Part shown: piece after piece, positions 17,479 to 25,453 of the stretch
Numbering within the stretch: the stretch's first letter is position 1
Layout of the letters: each line of letters opens with the position of its first letter
Assembly: GCF_003094615.1 (NCBI RefSeq)
Contig: NZ_QDKO01000032.1
Coordinates: forward strand, 336,582 to 400,581
Direction of reading: 5' to 3'
Source: Caulobacter radicis
Lineage (GTDB): Bacteria > Pseudomonadota > Alphaproteobacteria > Caulobacterales > Caulobacteraceae
DNA: 64,000 nucleotides
The notes under the pieces: generated by a model
The model's input: the letters and a program-made list of their open reading frames with translations, nothing else
Database searches by the model: none
What the model was told of the DNA's origin: nothing
Position numbers and translations under genes: made by a program

Positions 17479-17847
17479 ATGGTGGACGATTTCATCGACA
17501 GGCTGACTTCGCGCCTGGTGCGCGGCGCGGGCCTGGTCATGGCGGCGGCGATCGCCGCGATTTCGGGCGCCATGGCGGTGTTCGCCTTCCTGGCCTCATT
17601 GGTCGGCGCGGCCTGGGCCCACGCCATCGTCGCGGCGATCGCGGCGGCGGTGGTGGCGATCTGGGCGCTGGCCCAGTCCAACCAGCAGGCCAAGGAGCGC
17701 AAGGCCCCCATCGAGGAGCGGGTGGCCGACATCATCCTGGCCCACCCGACCGCCTCGTTCCTGGCCGGCCTGGCCGCGGGGGCTCTCGTCAAGGGCAAGC
17801 CGTCCGAGGCCCGCAAGGCCTGGCGCGCCCGCCGCGAGGTCGACTAG
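17479..17847 (+). CDS. small membrane protein with two hydrophobic segments
   Basis: 122 residues. Two long hydrophobic helices (GLVMAAAIAAISGAMAVFAF and AIVAAIAAAVVAIWALAQ) are followed by a charged stretch (QQAKERKAPIEERVADI) and a glycine/alanine segment (TASFLAGLAAGALVKGK), with a basic C-terminus. The hairpin-like topology resembles proteins annotated as phage-holin-family or DUF-type inner-membrane proteins. No lytic partner is present, so a holin role is not supported. It stops only 4 bases before the convergent sugar dehydrogenase stop. Function unknown. Confidence 0.72.
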   Translation: MVDDFIDRLTSRLVRGAGLVMAAAIAAISGAMAVFAFLASLVGAAWAHAIVAAIAAAVVAIWALAQSNQQAKERKAPIEERVADIILAHPTASFLAGLAAGALVKGKPSEARKAWRARREVD

Positions 17848-17851
17848 GGGC

Positions 17852-19099
17852 TCAGCCCTTCGGGACGATCCGGATGACCTTGCCGTCGTCCTCGTCGGTC
17901 ACCGCCCAGACGGCGCCGTCGGGGCCGACGACGACATCGCGGATGCGTTCGCCGAACTCGACGGCGATGCGCTCCTCGCCGACCACCTTGTCGCCGTCCA
18001 GCGTCAGGCGGGCGATATGGTGCTCCTTCAGCGAACCGACCAGCAGGCTGCCCTTCCAGGCCGGGAACAGGGCGCCCTCGTAGAAGGCCATGCCCGAGGG
18101 GGCGATCACCGGATCCCAGTAGTAGATCGGCTGTTCCAGGCCTTCCTTGGCGGTGATCCCGTCGCCGATCGGCTTGCCGGAATACTCCTCGCCATAGGTG
18201 ATCGACGGCCAGCCGTAGTTCTTGCCGGCCCGGGGAATGTTCAGCTCGTCGCCGCCCTTGGCGCCGTGCTCGACGGTCCACAGCTCGCCGGTCTTGGGAT
18301 TGATGGCGGCGGCCTGCAGGTTGCGGTGGCCGATCGACCAGATCTCGGGCTTGGCGCCGGCCTGGGCGGCATAGGGATTGCCTTCGGGGATCGAGCCGTC
18401 GGGCTTGATCCGCACCACCTTCCCCAGCGTGCCGTCCAGGTTCTGGGCTTGGCGACGGCCTTCGAGGATCGAGCGCTCGCCGGTGGTGACGAACAGGTTG
18501 CCGTCGCGGGCGAAGACCAGGCGTCCGCCAAAGTGCAGGGCCGAGGCCAGGGTCGGGGTCTGGCGCCAGATGACCTGCACGTTCTCGAGCTTCGGCGCGG
18601 CCCCGGGGACCAGCTTGCCGCGCGCCACCGCCGTGCCGTTGCCGCCGTCGCGGGGCTCGGCGTAGCTCCAGTAGACGAGGCCGTTCTCGGCGTAGTGCGG
18701 ATCGATCGCCAGGCCCAGCAGGCCGCCCTGGCCGTTGACGTCCACCGCCGGCAGGCCGGCCACGGCGGGCGACAGCTTGCCGTCCCTGGCCAGGATCCGC
18801 AGGCGGCCGGCGCCCTTCTCGGTCACCAGGGCCGAGCCGTCGGGCAGGAAGGCGATGGCCCACGGATGGTCCAGCCCCTTGGCCACGACCTGCACCTGGT
18901 ACTCGACGCCGGCGGCCTTCAGCGGCGCGCGGGTCTGGCCGGCGAAGGCGGGTTTCTGGTCGGGCGCGTTGGCCGCGCGGGTCTCGACCGGGCCGCCGTC
19001 GGCGGTGACCGCCGGGGCGCTGCTGTCTTGGGCCTCGCCGGGGCCGCAGGCGGCGATGGCGAGCAGGGCGGAGGCGGCGAAGAGCAGGGAGGAACGCAT
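17852..19099 (-). CDS. PQQ-dependent sugar dehydrogenase, lipoprotein or periplasmic
   Basis: 415 residues. The N-terminus MRSSLLFAASALLAIAACGPG is a signal with a lipobox-like AAC. The beta-propeller of the soluble glucose/sorbosone dehydrogenase family follows: LDHPWAIAFLPDGSALVTEK, GGLLGLAIDPHYAENGLVYW, HFGGRLVFARDGNLFVTTGE, SIGHRNLQAAAINPKTGELW, EHGAKGGDELN and ITYGEEYSGKPIG. These propellers bind PQQ and oxidise aldose sugars in the periplasm (E. coli YliI-like). The ATG at 19099 gives the signal peptide; upstream starts add an Arg-rich leader. No PQQ synthesis genes are in the window. Confidence 0.88.
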   Translation of the reverse strand: MRSSLLFAASALLAIAACGPGEAQDSSAPAVTADGGPVETRAANAPDQKPAFAGQTRAPLKAAGVEYQVQVVAKGLDHPWAIAFLPDGSALVTEKGAGRLRILARDGKLSPAVAGLPAVDVNGQGGLLGLAIDPHYAENGLVYWSYAEPRDGGNGTAVARGKLVPGAAPKLENVQVIWRQTPTLASALHFGGRLVFARDGNLFVTTGERSILEGRRQAQNLDGTLGKVVRIKPDGSIPEGNPYAAQAGAKPEIWSIGHRNLQAAAINPKTGELWTVEHGAKGGDELNIPRAGKNYGWPSITYGEEYSGKPIGDGITAKEGLEQPIYYWDPVIAPSGMAFYEGALFPAWKGSLLVGSLKEHHIARLTLDGDKVVGEERIAVEFGERIRDVVVGPDGAVWAVTDEDDGKVIRIVPKG

Positions 19100-19260
19100 G
19101 CGGCGACCATAACCGGCTTTTCGTCCGAGGGGCGAGGGGGAGGCGGCCCATTTTCCGCGACGCCCGGTTTTCCGTCGCGCCCCGCTCTTTCCGCGCATTG
19201 ACACCACGGGCGGCGCGGGGAAGTTTCCGGCCCTTCCCCCATTCGTTTCGGAGCCCGCCC

Positions 19261-20310
19261 TTGACCGCCATCCTGCACGCCATGCTGGGCAAGGGTCTGG
19301 GCGGCCTGGAGCAGGTGTTCCTCGACTATCAGCCGATCCTCGAGGCCTGGGCCGCGCGCCGGGGCGTGATCTGCGCGGGCGTGGTCCGGACCGGTGGAGC
19401 GGTGGCCAGGGCGCAGGCGGGGCGGACCCCGCCGCTGCTGTCCATGCCCGCCCATACCGACTGGGACCCGCTGACCCTGGCGGCGGCCAGGCGGATCGTG
19501 CGGGCGGTGAAGCCGGCGATCATCCTCAGCCACGGCCAGCGGCCGGCCCGCCTGTTCGAGAAGGCCGCGCCGAAAGAGACGCGCCTGGCCATCTGCGTCC
19601 ACAAGCCGGTGTTCGACGTCGAGACCACCCGCACCGACTATATCTGCGTCGGCCGCCACCTGGCCGAGCTGGCGGTCGAGCGCGGCGTCCCGGCGCAGCG
19701 CGTGCACTTCGTGCCCAACGCCGTGAAGATTCCCACGACGCTGGCCCAGCCGTTCGCCCAGGCCGGCCGGCCGCCGCGCATCGTCGCCGCCGGCCGCCTG
19801 CACCCCAAGAAGGGCTTCGACGTGCTGGTCGCCGCCGCCGCGCTGCTGCGCGACCGGGGCCTGGCCTTCGAGATCGAGATCGCCGGCGAGGGCGACGAGC
19901 GCGGCAAGCTGGAGGGCCTTATCGCTGAGCATGGCCTGGGCGACCGCGTGCGCCTGGTGGGCTGGCGCGACGCCTCGGCCTTCCTGGCCGCCGGCGACGT
20001 CTTCGCCTTCCCGTCCTACCAGGAGGGTTTCCCGCTGGTGCTGCTGGAAGCCATGGCCGTCGGCCTGCCGGTCGCCGCCAGCGCCATTCCCGGTCCCGAC
20101 GAGATGATCGTCGAGGGCGCCAGCGGCCGCCTGCTGCCGCCCGGCGACGCGGCGGCCCTGGCCGACGCCCTGGCGGGCCTGATCGCCGACCCTGTCGCCT
20201 CGGTCGCTTTCGGCCGAAAGGCCCGTGAAGCCGTGTTGGCCGACTACGGTCCCGACAGCCTCGCCAGGCGTTTGAGCGCAGTTGTGGATGAGATCGCAAA
20301 CCGGGCTTGA
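19261..20310 (+). CDS. glycosyltransferase family 4 (GT-B fold)
   Basis: 349 residues. The N-terminal domain starts TAILHAMLGKGLGGLEQVFL, with the glycine-rich loop used by GT4 enzymes. The C-terminal domain has IVAAGRLHPKKGFDVLVAAA, then EGDERGKLEGL and the EX7E catalytic motif in SYQEGFPLVLLEAMAVGLPV. Such enzymes move a sugar from a nucleotide-sugar to a lipid or glycan acceptor. The acceptor is unknown, and no polysaccharide cluster surrounds the gene. I chose the TTG at 19261 because GGAG lies 7 bases upstream and the family starts with such a strand. The -35 box of the next tRNA overlaps its stop codon. Confidence 0.87.
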   Translation: MTAILHAMLGKGLGGLEQVFLDYQPILEAWAARRGVICAGVVRTGGAVARAQAGRTPPLLSMPAHTDWDPLTLAAARRIVRAVKPAIILSHGQRPARLFEKAAPKETRLAICVHKPVFDVETTRTDYICVGRHLAELAVERGVPAQRVHFVPNAVKIPTTLAQPFAQAGRPPRIVAAGRLHPKKGFDVLVAAAALLRDRGLAFEIEIAGEGDERGKLEGLIAEHGLGDRVRLVGWRDASAFLAAGDVFAFPSYQEGFPLVLLEAMAVGLPVAASAIPGPDEMIVEGASGRLLPPGDAAALADALAGLIADPVASVAFGRKAREAVLADYGPDSLARRLSAVVDEIANRA

Positions 20311-20336
20311 AGCCCGCCCCGGTTTGCGCTTATAAG
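20307..20336 (+). promoter_or_regulatory. promoter of tRNA-Met
   Basis: TTGAAG (20307-20312) and TATAAG (20331-20336), separated by 18 bases, lie just before the tRNA. The -35 overlaps the stop codon of the glycosyltransferase gene. Confidence 0.6.
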
Positions 20337-20352
20337 CCCGCTCCGCTTCGGC

Positions 20353-20429
20353 GGCTGGGTAGCTCAGATGGTTAGAGCGGTGGATTCATAACCCACAGGT
20401 CGGCGGTTCGATCCCGCCCCCAGCCACCA
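20353..20429 (+). tRNA. tRNA-Met (CAT), elongator type
   Basis: 77 bases folding as a cloverleaf: acceptor GGCTGGG pairs with CCCAGCC, discriminator A, encoded CCA (20427-20429). The D-arm is AGCTCAGATGGTTAGAGC, the anticodon loop TTCATAA (anticodon CAT), and the T-arm GGCGGTTCGATCCCGCC. GG at the 5' end with a fully paired first position argues for elongator rather than initiator tRNA. A lysidine-modified tRNA-Ile2 also has CAT, but its acceptor stem usually differs. One A-C mismatch is seen at the base of the anticodon stem next to the loop. Confidence 0.93.
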
Positions 20430-20615
20430 ACGGTTCCTACCGACAATCCGTTGTATTCGTTTCGCTTCCAGATTGGTCGCGGCGAAGTCGGCTTGGCTTT
20501 TGAAGCCTTGGACGATCTGTCCATCCACTCCGTTCCAGCGTACGCCGAGACGCCGGTCGCGAGCGGTTCGCCGCCCTGGCCGATCGTGGACCGCGACGCG
20601 CGCCCCCTGGGTTGA
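20430..20615 (+). pseudogene. possible gene remnant abutting the tRNA 3' end
   Basis: Directly after the tRNA CCA, one frame is open to a TGA at 20613-20615 and reads plausible protein (e.g. FQIGRGEVGLAFEALDDL, then PPWPIVDRDARPLG). It has no convincing start and its codon use is less GC-rich than neighbours. It could be the 3' remnant of a gene cut off by an insertion or deletion at the tRNA. I recognise no family, and it may be chance. Confidence 0.25.
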
Positions 20616-20688
20616 GCGGCTTGTTGCCAATAACTTATAGTAATGTAAGTATCGGTAGAGGATAACAACAACGCGTGGGGAGTTAAGC

Positions 20689-21171
20689 GTGATCAAGTGC
20701 GCCGCCGTCCTGTCCGCCGCCATTGCCCTCGCGACCGCGGGCGCCGCCAGTTCGGCTTCGGCCGCGACGTTCACGCCCAGTCCCGTCGCGAACTTCACCC
20801 TGAGCGGAAACCTGACGGTATCGCACCCGCAGGCCACGAGCGTCGATTGCTCTGTCGAGATGACGGGCAGCATCGACACCAGCGGCGCCACGGCGGTGAT
20901 CTCCAGCGTGGCCATCCAGCCCGGCGACTGGGCATGCGGCTATCTGCTGACGGCCAGCGGCGCGCCCTGGATCGTTCTGCCGACCAGCACGTCTTCGGTG
21001 ATGATCTGGATGGGCTTCACGTCGCCCTGGACCTGCGGCGGCGCGACGACCGCCAGCTGGACGAACGGGGCGCCCAGCACCGTCACCTTCTCGGGCGCGA
21101 CGGTCCCGGGATCGCCGGGATGCAGCGTCACCGGCACGCTCACCGCCTCGCACTCCGTGACGATCATGTAA
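20689..21171 (+). CDS. secreted protein resembling PraB (alkane-oxidation activator family)
   Basis: 160 residues. The GTG start gives a classic signal peptide (MIKCAAVLSAAIALATAGAA..., likely cleavage after ASA). The mature part is beta-rich and Ser/Thr/Gly-rich. It has regularly placed cysteines and Trp-Cys-Gly contexts (VDCSVEMTGSID, GDWACGYLLTASGAPW, SPWTCGGATTASWTN) and ends GCSVTGTLTASHSVTI. This spacing resembles PraB-type secreted proteins, which in Pseudomonas are surface or amyloid-like adhesins. A GGGAG lies about 10 bases upstream. It is a single gene between the tRNA and a convergent XRE regulator. The family call is by pattern only. Confidence 0.6.
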   Translation: MIKCAAVLSAAIALATAGAASSASAATFTPSPVANFTLSGNLTVSHPQATSVDCSVEMTGSIDTSGATAVISSVAIQPGDWACGYLLTASGAPWIVLPTSTSSVMIWMGFTSPWTCGGATTASWTNGAPSTVTFSGATVPGSPGCSVTGTLTASHSVTIM

Positions 21172-21182
21172 GCCAGGCGGGC

Positions 21183-21572
21183 TCAGCCCGCCGCCTGCTC
21201 CTCGGCAACGTACACCGTCGCCAGTCGGAAGAGCTCGTTGCGCACCGGTTCGGGCAGGGCGACGGCGGCTTCCATGAACGAGCCCGCTTCGCGCAGGCTC
21301 ATGAAGCGGGCGATCAGGCTTTCGCCGCCGCCGGCGACGACGTCGACGCCCTCGAACAACGCGCCGACGGGCAGCGACAGCGCACGGGCCACCTCGACCA
21401 GTTTCGAGGCGCTGATGCGGTTCTCGCCGGTCTCGTACTTCTGGATCTGCTGGAAGGTCAGGCCCAGGGCCCTGCCCAGTTCCTCCTGCGAGACGCCCGC
21501 CGTGCGGCGATGGGCGCGGATCATCGCGCCGACGTGCCGGTCGATCGGGTGCGTGGGAGGCGGCGTCGCCAT
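21183..21572 (-). CDS. XRE-family transcriptional regulator (copy 1)
   Basis: 129 residues. The helix-turn-helix runs from HVGAMIRAHRRTAGVSQEEL to LGLTFQQIQKYETGENRISA and SKLVEVARALSLPVGALFEG, a Cro/C1-type domain with the RxGxSQEELGRALGLTFQQIQKYE pattern seen in many alphaproteobacterial regulators. The C-terminal 50 residues are helical (SLREAGSFMEAAVALPEPVR). It is clearly related to the protein at 25896-26342, which shares the LGLTFQQxQKYExGxNRxSASKL core. I chose the ATG at 21572. A near-perfect palindrome at 21580-21595 lies immediately upstream and may be its own operator. Confidence 0.85.
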   Translation of the reverse strand: MATPPPTHPIDRHVGAMIRAHRRTAGVSQEELGRALGLTFQQIQKYETGENRISASKLVEVARALSLPVGALFEGVDVVAGGGESLIARFMSLREAGSFMEAAVALPEPVRNELFRLATVYVAEEQAAG

Positions 21573-21579
21573 GACGTCA

Positions 21580-21595
21580 TTTCCGTATACGAAAA
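21580..21595. promoter_or_regulatory. palindrome upstream of the XRE gene, candidate operator
   Basis: TTTCCGTATACGAAAA is symmetrical except for one base pair. It lies 8 bases upstream of the ATG of the XRE regulator gene, a position suited to autorepression. Confidence 0.4.
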
Positions 21596-21706
21596 TCAAC
21601 GTTTTGGCTTTGCCTCGCGGGCGTCGAAAATACAAGCGCGCAGGGCGGCGCGCCCGAGCGAATGTTCCGTCCGGTCAAGTTCGATCGCGGCCCGGGGCTG
21701 GCCTTG

Positions 21707-22609
21707 TCAGGTCGACAGCACCGCCAGCACGCCTTCGGGAACGCCGTCGCGGCGCACGGTTGCCAGGGCCAGTTCGATGGTGCGCTCGGCCCCGTCCTTG
21801 ACCAGCAGGGTCACGGGCAGGCGGGCGGGCGCATCGCCCTGCAGCGCGTGCTCGACGGCCTGGGTCAGGGCGCGGCGCTCGGCCGGGCGGACGATGTCGC
21901 TGAGCCTGCAGTCGCGCAGCTCGGCCTCGGAGAAGCCGGTCAGCCGCAGGAAGTCGGCGTCCATCGAGGTCAGCACGCCGCGGATGTTGAGGCGGGCGGT
22001 GGCCACGCCCGGCAGCACCGAGAGGGCGGTTTCCAGCGCCGCGGCGCGGTCCAGGCGGGCGCGCAGGTCGCGTTCCTCGGTGCGATTGACGAACAACGCC
22101 GCCACGCCACCGGGGTAGGGGAACACGCGCACGCCGAAGCAGCGGCCCGACTGCACCGTCGACTCCGACTCGAACTCCAGCGTCTCGCCGGTGCGAAGCA
22201 CGCGGCGGAACTGCTCGCCGATCAGGGCCTGCACCGGGGCGCTGAACACCTCGGTCCAGGCCAGGCCGACCAACTGGGCGGCGCTGGCGCCCTTGAGGTC
22301 CTCGAAGACCGGGTTGACCGCGGTGATCTTGAGGTCGGGGTCGAGCGCCACGAAGGCCTCGTTCAAGTGTCCCACGATCGCCGAGCGGGCCGTCTCGGCG
22401 GTCTGCAGGGCGGAATCGTTATCGAAGCCGGCCGGTCCTTCGGCCAGGCCCGCGGCCGCGTAGTGCTCGGCCGAGATCATCACCACCCGTGGCCGGCCGT
22501 GGTGAGTCACGATCACCGGTCCAGACAGGGCTACGTCCTGCCACTGGCCGAAATTCCTGCTGATTTCCCCGGCGGTCACCCTCGCCGGTGCGATGTCGCG
22601 CGACTTCAT
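21707..22609 (-). CDS. Phd/YefM-like domain fused to two PAS domains
   Basis: 300 residues. Residues about 8-52 (ARVTAGEISRNFGQWQDVAL then GPVIVTHHGRPRVVMISAEH) match the Phd/YefM antitoxin fold, a DNA-binding dimerisation domain. The rest has two PAS-like domains: one from about residue 75 (GHLNEAFVALDPDLKITAVN, FEDLKGASAAQLVGLAWTEV) and one from about 190 (LPGVATARLNIRGVLTSMDA, FLRLTGFSEAELRDCRLSDI). No kinase, GGDEF or EAL output follows, so the Phd part may be the output. A GGAGAGGGTGA precedes the ATG at 22609. No toxin gene is adjacent. It is probably a sensory DNA-binding regulator, but this is inference. Confidence 0.8.
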   Translation of the reverse strand: MKSRDIAPARVTAGEISRNFGQWQDVALSGPVIVTHHGRPRVVMISAEHYAAAGLAEGPAGFDNDSALQTAETARSAIVGHLNEAFVALDPDLKITAVNPVFEDLKGASAAQLVGLAWTEVFSAPVQALIGEQFRRVLRTGETLEFESESTVQSGRCFGVRVFPYPGGVAALFVNRTEERDLRARLDRAAALETALSVLPGVATARLNIRGVLTSMDADFLRLTGFSEAELRDCRLSDIVRPAERRALTQAVEHALQGDAPARLPVTLLVKDGAERTIELALATVRRDGVPEGVLAVLST

Positions 22610-22871
22610 GTCACCCTCTCCAGGTCCACGCAAAATCCGGACGCTCCGCAATCGCCGAAACAAACTCTCGGAATGGTTGGTTGGTTGCGACTTAAAGTTA
22701 CCGCCACGCGAGTCTGGGGACAACAGTGTTATCCCAGCGGCACAACGTCGCACTAAGGCCAAGTTCCCAACTACGCGAACTTCAAATAACGCGGATTTTC
22801 CGTGAGAACTCGCTGACAGCCAAGGTCGACTTACGCTTACGGCGCAACCGAAGGGATGTGCGGAGGCGTAG

Positions 22872-23297
22872 ATGCGCAAACAGCAGTTCTTCCAGAAGTT
22901 CGGCGCGGACCGGACCGGGACCGCCCTGGTCGAGTTCGCCCTCGTGTGCCCGATGCTCATCATGCTCGTGGTGGGCATGCTCGGCTGGGGCGCCTATTTC
23001 TGGATGGCCCACTCGGTGCAGCAGGTGGCCAACGACGCCGCGCGGGCGGCGGTGGCCGGGCTGACCGGGGCCGAGCGGGCCTCGCTGGCCAAGGCCGCCG
23101 TGACCGAGGGCATCGCCGACTATTCCGCCCTCGACACGACCCTGGTGAAGACCACCGTCACCGAACGGTCCGACCGCACCGTGGTGTCGGTCTCCTACGA
23201 CGCCTCCAAGACCGTCGTCTTCGCCTTCGCCAAGATCGCGCCGATGCCGTCGAGCATGATCACGCGCCAGGCGTCGGTCCGTCTGGGGGGCTACTGA
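22872..23297 (+). CDS. TadE-like pilus assembly protein
   Basis: 141 residues. The N-terminus has GADRTGTALVEFALVCPMLIMLV, the conserved charged-hydrophobic junction with Glu at +5 seen in TadE/TadF pseudopilin-like proteins. A single membrane helix and a small extracytoplasmic domain follow. TadE proteins are minor pseudopilins of Tad/Flp pili, processed by a prepilin peptidase. The next gene starts right after its stop (TGA at 23295-23297, ATG at 23298) and encodes a TadG-like protein. The core machinery (cpaF/tadA, tadB, tadC, flp) is not in the window, so this is an orphan minor-pilin locus. Confidence 0.85.
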   Translation: MRKQQFFQKFGADRTGTALVEFALVCPMLIMLVVGMLGWGAYFWMAHSVQQVANDAARAAVAGLTGAERASLAKAAVTEGIADYSALDTTLVKTTVTERSDRTVVSVSYDASKTVVFAFAKIAPMPSSMITRQASVRLGGY

Positions 23298-24947
23298 ATG
23301 ATGCGCCGTTGGCTTCGCGACCAGAAAGGGGGCGTGGCGATCATCGCCGCCGCCACCCTGACGGGCGGCGTCGGCCTGGCGGCCCTGGCCGTCGACGTGG
23401 GCTCGGTCTACCTGCAGTCGCGCCGTCTGCAGGGCGTGGCCGACCTGGCGGCCCTGGCCGCCGCGAGCGATATCGCCCGCGCCCAGGCCGCGGCCAACGC
23501 CACGGTCGAGATCAACCCGGTCGGCGGGGCGGTCACCGCGCAGGTCGCGCGCGGCCGCTATGACCCCCGCGCGACCGGCGGCCCCAGCCAGCGCTTCAAG
23601 CCCGGCGAGGTCGATCCCGACGCCGCCCGCGTGGTGCTCGACGGCGAGGCCGACCTGTTCTTCGGCCAGGCCCTGCTGGGCAAGAAGAAGATCCCGATCC
23701 GCCGCCAGGCCACGGCCACCCGCGCCGACCTCGCCAGCTTCTCGATCGGCACCCGGCTGGCCAGCCTCGACGCCGGGGTGGCCAACGCCCTGCTGACCGG
23801 CCTGACCGGCAGCAAGGTCAGCCTGTCGGTCATGGACTACAACGCCCTGGCCGACGCCGATGTCGACCTGTTCGACTATCTCGACGCGCTGGACACCAAG
23901 CTGGGGATCAACGCCGCCAGCTATGACGACCTTTTGGCCACCGACGTGAAGACGGGCAAGGCGCTGTCGGTGCTGGCCGACGTGCTGAACGCCGCCGGCG
24001 ACAGCCGCGCCGCCAGCGCCGCCACGGTGCTGGCTTCGGCGACGGCTTCCAGCCAGAGCGTCAAGCTCAGCACCCTGGTCGACCTGGGTCCCTACGGCCG
24101 CCAGGACCACGTGGCCGGCGGATCCAGCGCCGGGATCGGCACCGACGCCATGCAGCTGGCCAACGCCATGCTGATGCTCAGCAACGGCGCCCGGCAGGTG
24201 CAGCTGGACCTGGGCGCGGCCGTTCCGGGGCTGGCCGATGTCGACGCCTGGCTGGCCATCGGCGAGCCGATGAACAACTCGCCGTACATGACCGTGACGC
24301 AGGACAAGTCGGTGGTGATCCGCACCGCCCAGACGCGCCTCTATGTCGAGGCCAAGCTCCTGGGATCGGGCATCCTGGGCGGCCTGGCCCAGATCAAGGT
24401 TCCCCTGCTGGTCGAGCTGGCCTCGGGCGAGGCCAAGCTGGCCGCGCTGGACTGCAAGGCCCGCACGACCACGCTGGCGGTCAAGCCCAGCGTCGGCTCG
24501 CTGACCATCGGCCAGGTCGACACCAGCAAGCTCAACAACTTCAAGGTCGGCCTGACCCCCACCAAGGGCCGCATCGTCCAGGCCCCGCTGTTCACCGTCG
24601 ACGGCTCGTCGAAGGTCGACCTGGGCGGCGCGACGTTCCGCAACGTCGTGTTCAGCAGCGCCGACGTGGCGGCCGGCACGGTCAAGACCGTGAAGACCAA
24701 CGACCTGGTGTCGACCACGGTGGCCACCCTGATCGGAAACCTGTCGCTGGACGTCAACCTGCTGGGCCTGCAGCTGGGCCTGGGCGAGTCGTCGATCCTG
24801 GCGGCGCTGAAGCCGCTGCTGTCGGCCGCCGCCTCGCCGCTGGACGTGGCGATCAACCGCCTGACCGCCCTGGTCGGCGTGGGCCTGGGCGAGGCCGACG
24901 TGCGGACCAACGGCATGCGCTGCGGCGCCCCGGCCCTGGTGGCCTGA
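23298..24947 (+). CDS. TadG-like protein (Tad domain)
   Basis: 549 residues. The N-terminus MMRRWLRDQKGGVAIIAAAT followed by LAALAVDVGSVYLQSRRLQGVADLAALAAA is the putative-Flp-pilus-assembly TadG domain, with one membrane anchor and a long exported part. Beyond residue 90 the sequence is Ala/Leu/Asp-rich with motifs such as RQATATRADLASFSIGTRLA and SIGTRLASLDAGVANALLTG and has no von Willebrand MIDAS motif, which some TadG proteins carry. It forms an operon with the TadE-like gene before it and the unknown gene after it, whose ATG overlaps its TGA (ATGA at 24944-24949). Surface or pilus-associated location is likely. Confidence 0.82.
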   Translation: MMRRWLRDQKGGVAIIAAATLTGGVGLAALAVDVGSVYLQSRRLQGVADLAALAAASDIARAQAAANATVEINPVGGAVTAQVARGRYDPRATGGPSQRFKPGEVDPDAARVVLDGEADLFFGQALLGKKKIPIRRQATATRADLASFSIGTRLASLDAGVANALLTGLTGSKVSLSVMDYNALADADVDLFDYLDALDTKLGINAASYDDLLATDVKTGKALSVLADVLNAAGDSRAASAATVLASATASSQSVKLSTLVDLGPYGRQDHVAGGSSAGIGTDAMQLANAMLMLSNGARQVQLDLGAAVPGLADVDAWLAIGEPMNNSPYMTVTQDKSVVIRTAQTRLYVEAKLLGSGILGGLAQIKVPLLVELASGEAKLAALDCKARTTTLAVKPSVGSLTIGQVDTSKLNNFKVGLTPTKGRIVQAPLFTVDGSSKVDLGGATFRNVVFSSADVAAGTVKTVKTNDLVSTTVATLIGNLSLDVNLLGLQLGLGESSILAALKPLLSAAASPLDVAINRLTALVGVGLGEADVRTNGMRCGAPALVA

Positions 24948-25357
24948 TGAGTTCTAACCCCGAGGAAGGAAAGCGTAGTTCCGTGATGTCCAGGAAGTCG
25001 TCGCAGCAGCAGGGTCAGGTTCAGGCGCCGGCGCAAGGAGGCGCGGGGCGCGGCAGCTCGTCGTGGCCGGGGCTCGGGGACGCGCCCGAGGACGCGCCGT
25101 CGGGGCCGTTCGGCCGCCGCGGGGTTTCCGACGCCGAGCTGTCGACGCCGTCGGTGCTGCATTCGACCTTCCAGCCGCCCAGCATCCGCGCCCGCCTGCA
25201 CGTGCTGTGCGCGCTCTACGCCCACACGCCGTCGCCCTCGCGCCGCCTGGAGCTGCTCGACAGCCTCGAGGGCCAGGTGCTGGAGCTGGCGCACCTGATG
25301 GCGCTGGACCTGCTGAACAACGGCTGGCGGCCCGAGCCGGGGCGGGACGCGGCCTGA
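24947..25357 (+). CDS. unknown protein in the TadE/TadG operon
   Basis: 136 residues. The first 60 are disordered-looking (Ser, Gln, Gly, Pro-rich: SSQQQGQVQAPAQGGAGRGS). The C-terminal half is helical (RARLHVLCALYAHTPSPSRR, ELLDSLEGQVLELAHLMALD). No signal peptide or membrane segment is visible, so it is probably cytoplasmic. It overlaps the stop of the TadG-like gene, indicating translational coupling. I do not recognise the family. Other in-frame ATGs lie downstream (for example MSRKSS at residue 14), so the exact start could be later. Confidence 0.7.
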   Translation: MSSNPEEGKRSSVMSRKSSQQQGQVQAPAQGGAGRGSSSWPGLGDAPEDAPSGPFGRRGVSDAELSTPSVLHSTFQPPSIRARLHVLCALYAHTPSPSRRLELLDSLEGQVLELAHLMALDLLNNGWRPEPGRDAA

Positions 25358-25453
25358 GCCGTCCACCGAACCATCCACGGCCAAGCTTGGGTAAACGGCG
25401 GAAAAACCTTCTAAAACGACGACCGATTAACCGCGCCGTGCGTTGTTGAGGTC

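Noticed and set aside
17479..17847. Holin or prophage remnant
   Set aside because: The two-helix layout resembles holins, but no endolysin, structural or integrase gene is near.
22620..22870. Possible rRNA fragment in the gap before the TadE-like gene
   Set aside because: A few words look rRNA-like by eye, but no helix or longer match supports it; it is more likely a promoter region.
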